DNA of 5,411 bases, from positions 1 through 5,411 of the forward strand of contig JANNPN010000167.1 of assembly GCA_031400185.1 (NCBI GenBank), read 5' to 3'. Within the stretch, counting starts at the first letter, position 1, and the number at the start of each line of letters is the position of its first letter. The notes below the pieces were generated by a model. That model saw only the letters and a list, made by a program, of their open reading frames with translations, was not told where the DNA came from and searched no databases. Made by a program: the position numbers and the translations under genes. Shown piece by piece: positions 1-5,411 of the stretch. This stretch comes from UTPRO1 sp031400185. GTDB taxonomy: Bacteria; Desulfobacterota; Binatia; UTPRO1.

Positions 1-1
1 C

Positions 2-733
2 CCCGTGCTCGTGAAGCCGATCCAGCACGATCGCTTGATCTCGCTCTTCGGCACCAAGCTGTTCGTCGCACGCGACGCCGCGGAGCTCGCGCAGGCGAGC
101 GCGCGCCTCGAGGGTGCCGGCATCGCCGGCCTCGTCTACGAGTTCATTCCCGGCCCGGACAGCGACATCTACGTCTACTGCGTGTACATGGACGCGGCCG
201 GCGAGCCGTCGCCGGGCGTCACGGTGCGGAAGCTCCGCCAGAACCCGCCGGGTACGGGCGGCGCCCGCGCCGCCGAGATCGCGCCCGACGAGCCCAGACT
301 CCGCGAGGCCACCGTGGCGCTCCTTCGCCGCGCGGGCTTTCGCGGCATGGCATTCGCCGAGTTCAAGCGCGACCCCGCGCGCGACCGCTTCGTCTTCATC
401 GAGGTCAACGGGCGCGCCGTGCTCTTCAACGGCATTGCGCCGCCGACCGGTGTCGACTTGGCCGCGATGACCTATGCCGACTTCGGGCTCGGCGAACCGC
501 CACGGGCATCCCGGACGGCGTGGCGCGGCACCTGGATCCATCTGCAGGCCGACCTGATGTGCGCCGTCCGGTATCGTCGCGTCGAGCACCTGGGCGTCTC
601 CGCGTTCTGCGCCCCGTATCTCCGCTCCATCCGCTTCGGCGACTGGGCGGCGGGCGATCCGAAGCCGTTCCTCGCGCAGACGGCGTTGGCCGCCCGGAGC
701 CTGCTCACGCCGCGCCCCGCCGTTCACGCGTGA
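2..733 (+). CDS. ATP-grasp ligase, C-terminal part (5'-truncated by window edge)
   Basis: This is probably an ATP-grasp ligase, which would activate a carboxylate as an acyl phosphate and join it to an amine or other nucleophile. The frame is open to the window edge, and its first visible residues PVLVKP look like the ATP-binding lysine strand of the fold, so the true start lies upstream and the GTG at 5 is probably internal. Counting from that GTG, visible elements are YEFIPG (45-50, hinge Glu), a KLRQNPPG segment (76-83), FAEFKRDP (117-124) and FIEVNGR (131-137). E119, E133 and N135 are the likely Mg-ATP ligands. About 85 residues follow the catalytic core, as in ATP-grasp enzymes found near polysaccharide and natural-product genes. 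The stop at 731-733 lies 16 bases from the end of the convergent ligase gene. The family is fairly sure; the substrate is unknown. Confidence 0.82.
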   Translation, partial: PVLVKPIQHDRLISLFGTKLFVARDAAELAQASARLEGAGIAGLVYEFIPGPDSDIYVYCVYMDAAGEPSPGVTVRKLRQNPPGTGGARAAEIAPDEPRLREATVALLRRAGFRGMAFAEFKRDPARDRFVFIEVNGRAVLFNGIAPPTGVDLAAMTYADFGLGEPPRASRTAWRGTWIHLQADLMCAVRYRRVEHLGVSAFCAPYLRSIRFGDWAAGDPKPFLAQTALAARSLLTPRPAVHA

Positions 734-749
734 GCGCCCCGGCCGGCCG

Positions 750-2075
750 TCACCGCACGCGTGATTCGACCGCGCGAAACTTTCCGGTCCGCTCGCGCTC
801 GCTCCGCCCGAGGTCCTCGTGCCAGGACGCCTCGATGCTGGCGTCGTCCCCGAGGAGCGCGCGAAGCGCGGCGAGCGCACGGTCGCGAGCCGCGGGGAAC
901 GCGGCAGCGTCGAGCGTCGCCAGCCGCAGCTCGAAACGGCCGCGCTCGTGCTGGATCAGCTGATACTGGAGGATCGAGCGGTCGTCCTTCAGCACCGTCC
1001 AGACGGCGCGCGGATGGAGCGCGCGGCCGTCCGCGAGGCGGAGCACGTCCTCGACGCGTCCCTGCACCTCGGAGAAGCGGCGCTGCGTGCGCCCGCACGG
1101 ACACGCGTCCTCGGCGAATGTCGCGAGGTCGCCCATCGGGTAGTTGAGGAGCACCGTCGCGTAGTTCACGAGGTTGCTGATCACGATCTCGCCCGGCTCG
1201 CCGGCGGCGGGCGAGCCGCCCGCCGTGGTTCGCAGGCGCACGTGACAGAGATCCTCGTGCACGTGGAAGCCGGTCCGCGCCTCGCAGTAGTAGGCGATCT
1301 TGAACGCTTCCGTTGCGCAGTAGCGCGAGAGCACGCGGGCGCCCAGCTCCTCCTCGATCCAGGCGCGCCGGTCGGGCGGCAGCGACTCGCCCATGGACAT
1401 GACGACCTTCGGGCGGTGGATCCTGGCGCCGCGCGCGAGGAGCGTCCGGTAGAGCACGTCGAGGAAGCCGCCGTACGCCGTCAGCAGCTCGGGCCGCACC
1501 TCGTCGATCGCGGCGACGATGTCGTCGAAGGGCGCCATCATCGAGACCGTCGTCCGCCGCGGCCTCGGCATGCGGGTGTTCGCGGCGTAGAACGCGAGCA
1601 CCTTCCGGAAGTTCGACGTGTCGTACCCGATGTAGACCTCGCGCGGGCGGAAGCCGCTGCCGCAGAGCGCGATCATCGGCGCGCGCTCGCGCTCGCCGAA
1701 CGCGATGTTCGCGAGCAGCGAGCGGCGGTCATGGCGCACCGCGAGCGGGCGCCCGGTCGAGCCGCTCGTGAGGAACGTCGGCGCGTCGCGCGCCCGCCGC
1801 GACTCCGAGACGAAGCGCGCCGGCTCGCGGCGGACGAGGTCGGGATCGACGAGCGGGAGACGGTCGAGGTCGGCGGCGCCGCGGATCGCCCGCGGGTCGA
1901 TCCCCTCGCGCGCGAAGAGCTCGCGATAGTACGGCACCGTCCGGGCCGCGTAGGCGACGATCGTGCGGATCCTCGTGTCGCGCGCCGCCGCGAGCCGCTC
2001 GCGCGGGAGGTACGGCGCCCGCGCCTGCCCCGGAAGATGGGCGGCGACGATGGCGTTGCCGAGGAGCCGCCTCAT
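750..2075 (-). CDS. PaaK/CapK-type adenylate-forming ligase (phenylacetate-CoA ligase family)
   Basis: This 441-residue protein belongs to the ANL-type adenylating enzymes, nearest to phenylacetate-CoA ligase/CapK proteins. It would convert a carboxylate to acyl-AMP and perhaps pass it to CoA or another acceptor. Visible motifs are the ATP-loop TSGSTGRP (103-110), YCATE (252-256, in the place of YGxTE), YPMGD (312-316, the ribose-binding Asp), CPCG (325-328, common in PaaK/CapK relatives and possibly metal-binding), GRVEDV (339-344) and ERTGKFR (428-434), where K432 is the probable adenylation lysine. The frame runs open far upstream, but homology begins at MRRLLGN. The ATG at 2075 overlaps the upstream TGA as ATGA. 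No Shine-Dalgarno is seen before it, so translation is probably coupled. All core motifs are present, so it should be active; its acid substrate cannot be told. Confidence 0.88.
   Translation of the reverse strand: MRRLLGNAIVAAHLPGQARAPYLPRERLAAARDTRIRTIVAYAARTVPYYRELFAREGIDPRAIRGAADLDRLPLVDPDLVRREPARFVSESRRARDAPTFLTSGSTGRPLAVRHDRRSLLANIAFGERERAPMIALCGSGFRPREVYIGYDTSNFRKVLAFYAANTRMPRPRRTTVSMMAPFDDIVAAIDEVRPELLTAYGGFLDVLYRTLLARGARIHRPKVVMSMGESLPPDRRAWIEEELGARVLSRYCATEAFKIAYYCEARTGFHVHEDLCHVRLRTTAGGSPAAGEPGEIVISNLVNYATVLLNYPMGDLATFAEDACPCGRTQRRFSEVQGRVEDVLRLADGRALHPRAVWTVLKDDRSILQYQLIQHERGRFELRLATLDAAAFPAARDRALAALRALLGDDASIEASWHEDLGRSERERTGKFRAVESRVR
2072..2075 (-). other. ATGA stop/start overlap (translational coupling)
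   Basis: The minus strand reads ATGA. TGA ends the Ldh2-family gene, and ATG starts the PaaK-like ligase in another frame. The bases upstream are pyrimidine-rich rather than Shine-Dalgarno-like, so reinitiation by ribosomes finishing the upstream gene is the likely mode. The overlap also fixes the ligase start. Confidence 0.7.
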
Positions 2076-3247
2076 GCGTGCGGGTCCAGGAGGAACGGCA
2101 CCCCGGCCGTCCGCGCCACGCCGCGGAGGTCCTCGAGCACCGTCCGGGTGAGCGGGATGCCGTTGGCCTCCCGGTCGGCGAGGATCGAGCGCTCGGGATC
2201 GCCCGGCACCAGCACCGGCTCCTCGGGTGCGAGCGGCGGCGCCGCGTGCATCATGTCGATCAGCCGATCCAGCTCCGCACCGAAGCCGCCGTCGGGCCGA
2301 AAGCGCGCCGGGTCGAGCACGAGCACGAAATGGCCGACGGTCGTACGGCCGGCGCCGCCGGGAGTCGCGAGCGGCACGCCGGGAACGACCGACGACAGGA
2401 TCTCGACGGCCGCCGCGAGACCGTAGCCCTTGTGGCCGCCATGCTCCCGGTCGCCGCCGAGCGGCGCGAGCCGCCGTCCCTCTGCGGCGACGCGCCCGTT
2501 CCGGATCGCGCGGCCCCGTGCGTCGACCGCCCAGCCGGGCGGGATCGCCTTCCCGCTCCGCCAGCGCTCGACGAGCTTCCCGAGGCTCGCCGCGCTCGTC
2601 GCCATGTCGAGGAGGAACGGCGGATGGCGGGCGGCCGGCGCCGCGAGCGCGATCGGGTTCGTGCCGAGGAGCGCGTCGCGCCCGAACGTCGGGACGACCG
2701 ACGGCGTCGGCGTGCTGGTCGTGACGATGCCGATCAGCCCCGCGGCGCTCGCCATCGCCGCATACGCGCCGGCAGCGCCGAAGTGGCCGGAGTTGCGCAC
2801 GGCGACCGCGGCGACGCCGGCGGCGCGGGCCTTCGCGATCGCGTGCTCCATCGCGCGCGTCGCGGGCACGTGGCCGAGCCCGCCGCCGCCGTCGACGAGC
2901 GCGGTCGTCGCGCTCTCGTGGACGACCACGATCTCGGGCGTCGGGTTCAGCCGGCCCTCGGCGCGGAGCCGTTGGTAGAACGGCAGCATGCAGGAGCCGT
3001 GCGAGTCGATGCCGCGGAGGTCGGCCCAGAGGATGCGCTCGACGATGACCGGACGGTGCTCCGCCGTGATGCCCCACGCGGCGAAGATCGCGTCGAGCTG
3101 CTCCGCGAGCCGGGATGCGGGCACGCGCCGCGTCTTCCAGAGGCGGAGCACGCCGACCGGCGCGAAGCGGTCGAGCGCGAGCGTGCAGGCCCACAGGATC
3201 CCCGACGTGCGCGCGACGCGGACGAACTCCGCGCGGCCTCCGGGCAT
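2072..3247 (-). CDS. Ldh2/MDH2-family NAD(P)-dependent oxidoreductase
   Basis: This 391-residue protein belongs to the malate/L-lactate dehydrogenase 2 family. The family includes L-malate, sulfolactate and ureidoglycolate dehydrogenases and delta1-piperideine-2-carboxylate reductase, so it reduces or oxidises 2-oxo, 2-hydroxy or cyclic imino acids with NAD(P). Hallmarks are ADLRGIDSHG (75-84), NSGHFGAAGAY (152-162), GTNPIALAAP (195-204), LDMATS (213-218), GHKGYGLA (271-278) and PGDPE (348-352). The family usually spans about 330-360 residues. Here some 40 extra N-terminal residues, including a hydrophobic GILWACTLAL stretch (16-25), precede the first family helix. The frame extends upstream to 3721, but that part lies wholly inside the hydroxylase gene. 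I chose the ATG at 3247, five bases after the hydroxylase stop. The gene ends in an ATGA overlap with the ligase. The family is confident; the substrate is unknown. Confidence 0.87.
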   Translation of the reverse strand: MPGGRAEFVRVARTSGILWACTLALDRFAPVGVLRLWKTRRVPASRLAEQLDAIFAAWGITAEHRPVIVERILWADLRGIDSHGSCMLPFYQRLRAEGRLNPTPEIVVVHESATTALVDGGGGLGHVPATRAMEHAIAKARAAGVAAVAVRNSGHFGAAGAYAAMASAAGLIGIVTTSTPTPSVVPTFGRDALLGTNPIALAAPAARHPPFLLDMATSAASLGKLVERWRSGKAIPPGWAVDARGRAIRNGRVAAEGRRLAPLGGDREHGGHKGYGLAAAVEILSSVVPGVPLATPGGAGRTTVGHFVLVLDPARFRPDGGFGAELDRLIDMMHAAPPLAPEEPVLVPGDPERSILADREANGIPLTRTVLEDLRGVARTAGVPFLLDPHA

Positions 3248-3252
3248 CGGGC

Positions 3253-4002
3253 TCAGTTCTCCGCCGCGTCGCTGCCGCGCCACCGCCGCAGCGCGCTTCG
3301 CAGTGGATGGAGACGCGCACCGACCCACGCGACGCCGCGCGCGAGCGCGCCGGGCGTCGGGAGCGGCGGCACCGGTCCGTCCCCGAGCTCGGCACGGATC
3401 GCCGGGAAGCGTTCGCGCACCCAGTCGTTCGCGACGAGGTCGAACGAGAGGGTGATGCGCTCGTTCGGACCCGGGTTGATGAGCGTATGCACGCGGCTCG
3501 TGTCGAAGTAGTGGAGGCGGCCGAGCATCAGGTGGTGCTTCTCGTAGTGCCCGCCGTTCGCGTCGGCGAAGGCACCGAAGGTCTCGGCCGTGAGACTCCG
3601 CGGGCCGACGACCTGCTCCGGGCTCGCATAGTCGGTCGTCACGAGAAACGCGTCGGGGTCGGCGAGGAGCGGAATCTGGAAGCGCACGACACCGGTGCCC
3701 TTCCAGCGGTCGGTGTGCCACGCGTACGCGGACGCGGGCTGCCGGCGCAGCAAGCGGAACGACACCTTGTCGCAGCGGAGCCCGTCGAACAGCGCGCGGA
3801 ACGCCGGGCAGCGCGCGAGGAGGCCGCTACACGGGAAGTTCTGGTAGCTGTAGCGGCCGTACGGGTGGAGCTCGTGGTACGCGGGCAGCGACAGCGCGTG
3901 TCCGTACGCCCCCCGCTTCCAGTTCCAGCCCTCGACCGCGCGCCGCATGTCGGCGACGAGATCGGCGAGCGCGATTCCGGGGTCGTATTCGTGGACGATC
4001 AC
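3253..4002 (-). CDS. Aspartyl/asparaginyl beta-hydroxylase-like Fe(II)/2-oxoglutarate oxygenase
   Basis: This 249-residue protein resembles the Asp/Asn beta-hydroxylase family, cupin-fold enzymes that use Fe(II), O2 and usually 2-oxoglutarate to hydroxylate a beta-carbon. An HTD at 96-98 (H96, D98) supplies two putative iron ligands. RFQIPL (107-112) follows as a core strand. HYFDTSRVHTLINPG (164-178) supplies the distal histidine H172, and ERITLSFDL (181-189) contains R182, the candidate 2-oxoglutarate-binding arginine. The last 40 or so residues are proline-, arginine- and alanine-rich and lie beyond the fold. No signal peptide is seen. The start is a GTG at 4002, twelve bases after the dehydrogenase stop, without a clear Shine-Dalgarno. 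The in-frame codon before this short spacer is that same TGA, so no earlier standard start exists. In this context a free or carrier-bound amino acid is as likely a substrate as a protein residue. Confidence 0.8.
   Translation of the reverse strand: MIVHEYDPGIALADLVADMRRAVEGWNWKRGAYGHALSLPAYHELHPYGRYSYQNFPCSGLLARCPAFRALFDGLRCDKVSFRLLRRQPASAYAWHTDRWKGTGVVRFQIPLLADPDAFLVTTDYASPEQVVGPRSLTAETFGAFADANGGHYEKHHLMLGRLHYFDTSRVHTLINPGPNERITLSFDLVANDWVRERFPAIRAELGDGPVPPLPTPGALARGVAWVGARLHPLRSALRRWRGSDAAEN
3257..3262 (-). promoter_or_regulatory. Shine-Dalgarno-like GGAGAA for the Ldh2-family gene
   Basis: The minus strand reads GGAGAA nine bases before the ATG at 3247. It lies in the last codons of the hydroxylase gene, whose stop is at 3253-3255. 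It is the clearest ribosome-binding match at any junction here and supports the 3247 start against the much longer open frame. Confidence 0.4.
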
Positions 4003-4030
4003 GCGCAGCGTCGCTCAGTCGATCACGCGC
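3996..4030. repeat. 11-bp direct repeat flanking the dehydrogenase/hydroxylase junction
   Basis: CGATCACGCGC occurs at 3996-4006 and 4020-4030, exactly 24 bases apart. The upstream copy encodes the last residues of the dehydrogenase (RVID then stop). The other supplies the GTG start of the hydroxylase. Because 24 is a multiple of three, both are read in the same frame, with the TGA between them. It looks like a small local duplication. Confidence 0.45.
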
Positions 4031-5211
4031 GCGAGGTAACGCGGCGCGAGCAGCGCGACCAGTTTCTCCGGAATCCAGCGCCGGCGATAGCCCTCGATTC
4101 CCGCCGCCACGAGGCGTTGCACGAGGTCGGGGTGCTCGGCCTTCGCGCGCACGGCCGCGTGCCGCGCGAGCGCGTCGGCCTCGGCGAGCGTCCGCGGCGG
4201 GACGCCGCGCGCCTCGGCGCGGGCGAGAAGCGCCTCCACGCGCGGGCCGACCCGCTCGTCGATGAGCCGCTCGATGCGCGCCGCGCCCACCCCCGCGAAC
4301 TCGAGCGTCCCGCCGAGCACGCCGCCGCAGTTGCTGACGAAGTCGGGCGGGTACGCGATCCCGCGCGCGTACAGCACCGCCTCGGCCGCGGGACTCACGG
4401 GGTCGTTGGCGCCCGCGCAGATCGCGCCGGCCAGGATCCGCGGGACGTTCGTCTCGTGGATGCTGTGGTAGCGCGCGCACGGGAAGAGCACGTCGACGGG
4501 GAGCTCGAGGAGCGCTGCGCCGTCGATGCGGCCGTCCTCGTCGTCGACGACGCGGCTCCCCACCGCCGCCGCCTTGGCGAGAAGACGCGGGACGTCGAGA
4601 CCGTGCGGCGCGTGCAGCGCGCCGCGCGAGGTCGAGATCGCGACGACCCGCGCTCCGCGCTCGACGAGCATGCGCGCGAGCGCCGATCCCACCTTGCCGA
4701 ACCCCTCGATCGCGACGTCGCGGCCCGCGAGCGACGACGAGCGCCGCGCGAGCAGTGCCGCGGCCGTCGCGAGCGTCGAGCGCGCCGTGTAGTCACCCGA
4801 GCGATTCGCGCGCCAGTCGCGCGGCCCGACCGGCATTCCGACCGCCTCCATCATGCCGCGAATGTCGTCGGCGGAAGTCCCGAGGTCCGCATCGGGCACG
4901 TAGCGGCGCGTGTGCAAAAGCGCGGCGGCCGCGTTCGCGAACTCGCGGAGCAGCTGGCGCTTCTCGTCCGCCGGCGCCTCGCCGTCGCCGATGACGCCCG
5001 CCTTGGCGCCGCCCTGTGGCAGGCCGAGGAAGCCGTACTTGAGCGTCATTGCTCGAGCCGCCGTGCGGATCTCGTCCGCGGAGAGACCGGTGACGACCCG
5101 CAACCCGCCGCGTGCGCGGCCTGCGACCGTCGAGTCGATCGCGACGTAGCCGAGGAGGTCTCCGCCGCGCCGGACGGCATGGAGCGAGGGCGGGACCGTT
5201 GGATCGTGCAT
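4015..5211 (-). CDS. Glu/Leu/Phe/Val-family amino-acid dehydrogenase
   Basis: This enzyme would oxidatively deaminate an L-amino acid to its 2-oxo acid, or run the reverse amination, with NAD(P). Numbered from the ATG at 5211 (398 residues), the catalytic domain has GGLRV (35-39), MTLKYG (55-60, K58 for carboxylate binding), LPQGGAK (64-70, catalytic K70) and DLGTSADDI (109-117, catalytic D109). The Rossmann domain has IEGFGKVG (168-175). AGANDP (266-271) and PDFVSNCGG (289-297) follow as family signatures. The frame is open to a GTG at 5301 and an ATG at 5298. Those 30 extra codons begin with A/T-rich third positions and overlap the promoter-like region, so I prefer 5211, though no strong Shine-Dalgarno precedes it. 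The gene is first in a four-gene run. Specificity among Glu, Leu, Phe, Val or another amino acid is not decidable by eye. Confidence 0.87.
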   Translation of the reverse strand: MHDPTVPPSLHAVRRGGDLLGYVAIDSTVAGRARGGLRVVTGLSADEIRTAARAMTLKYGFLGLPQGGAKAGVIGDGEAPADEKRQLLREFANAAAALLHTRRYVPDADLGTSADDIRGMMEAVGMPVGPRDWRANRSGDYTARSTLATAAALLARRSSSLAGRDVAIEGFGKVGSALARMLVERGARVVAISTSRGALHAPHGLDVPRLLAKAAAVGSRVVDDEDGRIDGAALLELPVDVLFPCARYHSIHETNVPRILAGAICAGANDPVSPAAEAVLYARGIAYPPDFVSNCGGVLGGTLEFAGVGAARIERLIDERVGPRVEALLARAEARGVPPRTLAEADALARHAAVRAKAEHPDLVQRLVAAGIEGYRRRWIPEKLVALLAPRYLARVID

Positions 5212-5260
5212 GTCGGTCTGCGCGTGCGTGACGGCGCGCCGTCCGGGCGAGCGCGGGTGC

Positions 5261-5270
5261 GCTTCTACAG
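5261..5270. repeat. Direct repeat copy 1, GCTTCTACAG
   Basis: This ten-base word recurs exactly at 5347-5356, 86 bases away, in the same orientation. This copy covers the weak -10 box. Two copies of a comparatively A/T-rich word in this short region are unlikely by chance and could mark a binding site. Confidence 0.35.
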
Positions 5271-5291
5271 CGGGTGCTCTCGAAGGGTCAA
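5264..5291 (-). promoter_or_regulatory. Possible sigma70-like promoter for the minus-strand operon
   Basis: Reading the minus strand, TTGACC (5291-5286) matches five of six bases of a -35 box. It is followed after 16 bases by TGTAGA (5269-5264), only a three-of-six match to a -10 box. A transcript starting some seven bases on would give a leader of about 45 bases before the ATG at 5211. The -10 is poor, so this is only a candidate; its location upstream of the first gene of the run is the main support. Confidence 0.28.
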
Positions 5292-5299
5292 CGCCCATC

Positions 5300-5309
5300 A
5301 CCCATGGGT
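5300..5309. repeat. 10-bp palindrome ACCCATGGGT
   Basis: This perfect palindrome lies nine bases upstream of the candidate -35 box on the minus strand and overlaps the GTG at 5301, the furthest possible start of the dehydrogenase. It could be half of an operator or chance; nothing else supports it. Confidence 0.25.
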
Positions 5310-5346
5310 TCGGAGGCGGTGGCAGCAGGCGGGCGGGTCGGGGATG

Positions 5347-5356
5347 GCTTCTACAG
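5347..5356. repeat. Direct repeat copy 2, GCTTCTACAG
   Basis: This is the second exact copy of the word at 5261-5270. It ends two bases before the inverted repeat at 5358-5380, so the two elements may form one regulatory block. No -35-like sequence is seen at the matching distance from this copy. Confidence 0.35.
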
Positions 5357-5357
5357 T

Positions 5358-5380
5358 CGCCGGGTCGTTGCCACCCGGCG
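5358..5380. repeat. Perfect 8-bp inverted repeat with 7-base loop
   Basis: CGCCGGGT (5358-5365) and ACCCGGCG (5373-5380) are exact reverse complements around a 7-base spacer, giving a strong hairpin or a two-fold operator. No T-run follows on either strand, which argues against a standard intrinsic terminator. It lies about 67 bases upstream of the candidate -35 box of the dehydrogenase operon, where an activator or repressor could bind. Confidence 0.5.
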
Positions 5381-5411
5381 CGTACTGCCCGCCGGTGCCT
5401 CGCTGGCTTGC

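Noticed and set aside
734..749. GGCCGGCC palindrome as a bidirectional terminator between the convergent genes.
   Set aside because: The eight bases leave no loop, no T-run follows, and such words are common at this GC content.
819..2426. A 535-codon plus-strand open frame antisense to the PaaK-like ligase.
   Set aside because: Its translation is a low-complexity run of Arg, Ala, Glu and Val with no family motifs. It is the expected antisense shadow of a very GC-rich gene, and the minus-strand product has clear catalytic motifs.
2076..3395. An upstream extension of the ligase frame that would give an 881-residue protein.
   Set aside because: The added part is arginine-rich out-of-frame translation of the Ldh2-like gene. 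Ligase homology starts exactly at the ATG at 2075.
2078..3511. A 477-codon plus-strand open frame antisense to the Ldh2-like and hydroxylase genes.
   Set aside because: It crosses two real genes on the other strand, is Arg/Ala/Asp-rich without motifs, and has no neighbour logic.
3248..3721. An upstream extension of the Ldh2 frame by 158 codons.
   Set aside because: It lies within the hydroxylase gene in another frame and reads as Arg/Pro/Ala low complexity. The ATG at 3247 has a Shine-Dalgarno-like GGAGAA and sits just after the hydroxylase stop.
3827..4480. A 217-codon minus-strand frame over the dehydrogenase/hydroxylase junction.
   Set aside because: It is an arginine- and glycine-rich frameshifted reading of two well-supported genes.
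5358..5380. The inverted repeat as an intrinsic terminator.
   Set aside because: Neither strand has a T-tract after the stem, so it is listed as a repeat or possible operator only.

Overview
The window is a very GC-rich (roughly 70%) bacterial segment. G or C sits in almost every third codon position, genes are tightly packed, and several open frames are mere antisense shadows of real genes. The base composition and gene families fit a high-GC proteobacterium, actinobacterium or an uncultured soil/groundwater lineage. The sequence does not allow a firmer placement. No RNA genes, CRISPR arrays, transposases or phage genes are visible.

Layout. Positions 2-733 (+) are the C-terminal part of an ATP-grasp carboxylate-amine/thiol ligase that begins outside the window. 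Only 16 bases further on, and convergent with it, ends a four-gene minus-strand run. Read from its 5' end, the run is: (1) a Glu/Leu/Phe/Val-type amino-acid dehydrogenase (4015 to about 5211); (2) an aspartyl/asparaginyl beta-hydroxylase-like Fe(II)/2-oxoglutarate oxygenase (3253-4002); (3) an Ldh2/MDH2-family NAD(P)-dependent 2-oxo-acid or cyclic-imine reductase (2072-3247); (4) a PaaK/CapK-type adenylate-forming ligase (750-2075). The gaps are 12 nt, 5 nt and a 4-nt ATGA overlap, so one polycistronic transcript is the simplest reading. The last 200 bases (5212-5411) hold no convincing gene. They contain a perfect 8-bp inverted repeat, a 10-bp direct repeat, a 10-bp palindrome and a weak promoter-like pair upstream of the dehydrogenase.

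How the genes may work together (inference). An amino-acid dehydrogenase, an amino-acid-type hydroxylase and a 2-oxo/imino-acid reductase could make or interconvert a modified amino or hydroxy acid. The PaaK-like enzyme could activate a carboxylate as an acyl adenylate or thioester, and the ATP-grasp enzyme could form an amide or related bond. This is the logic of a small non-ribosomal amino-acid-conjugate pathway, or of amino-acid decoration of a surface glycan. No single gene here is a new family, but I do not recognise this combination as a described pathway. It is the most interesting feature of the window. Substrates cannot be read from the sequence.
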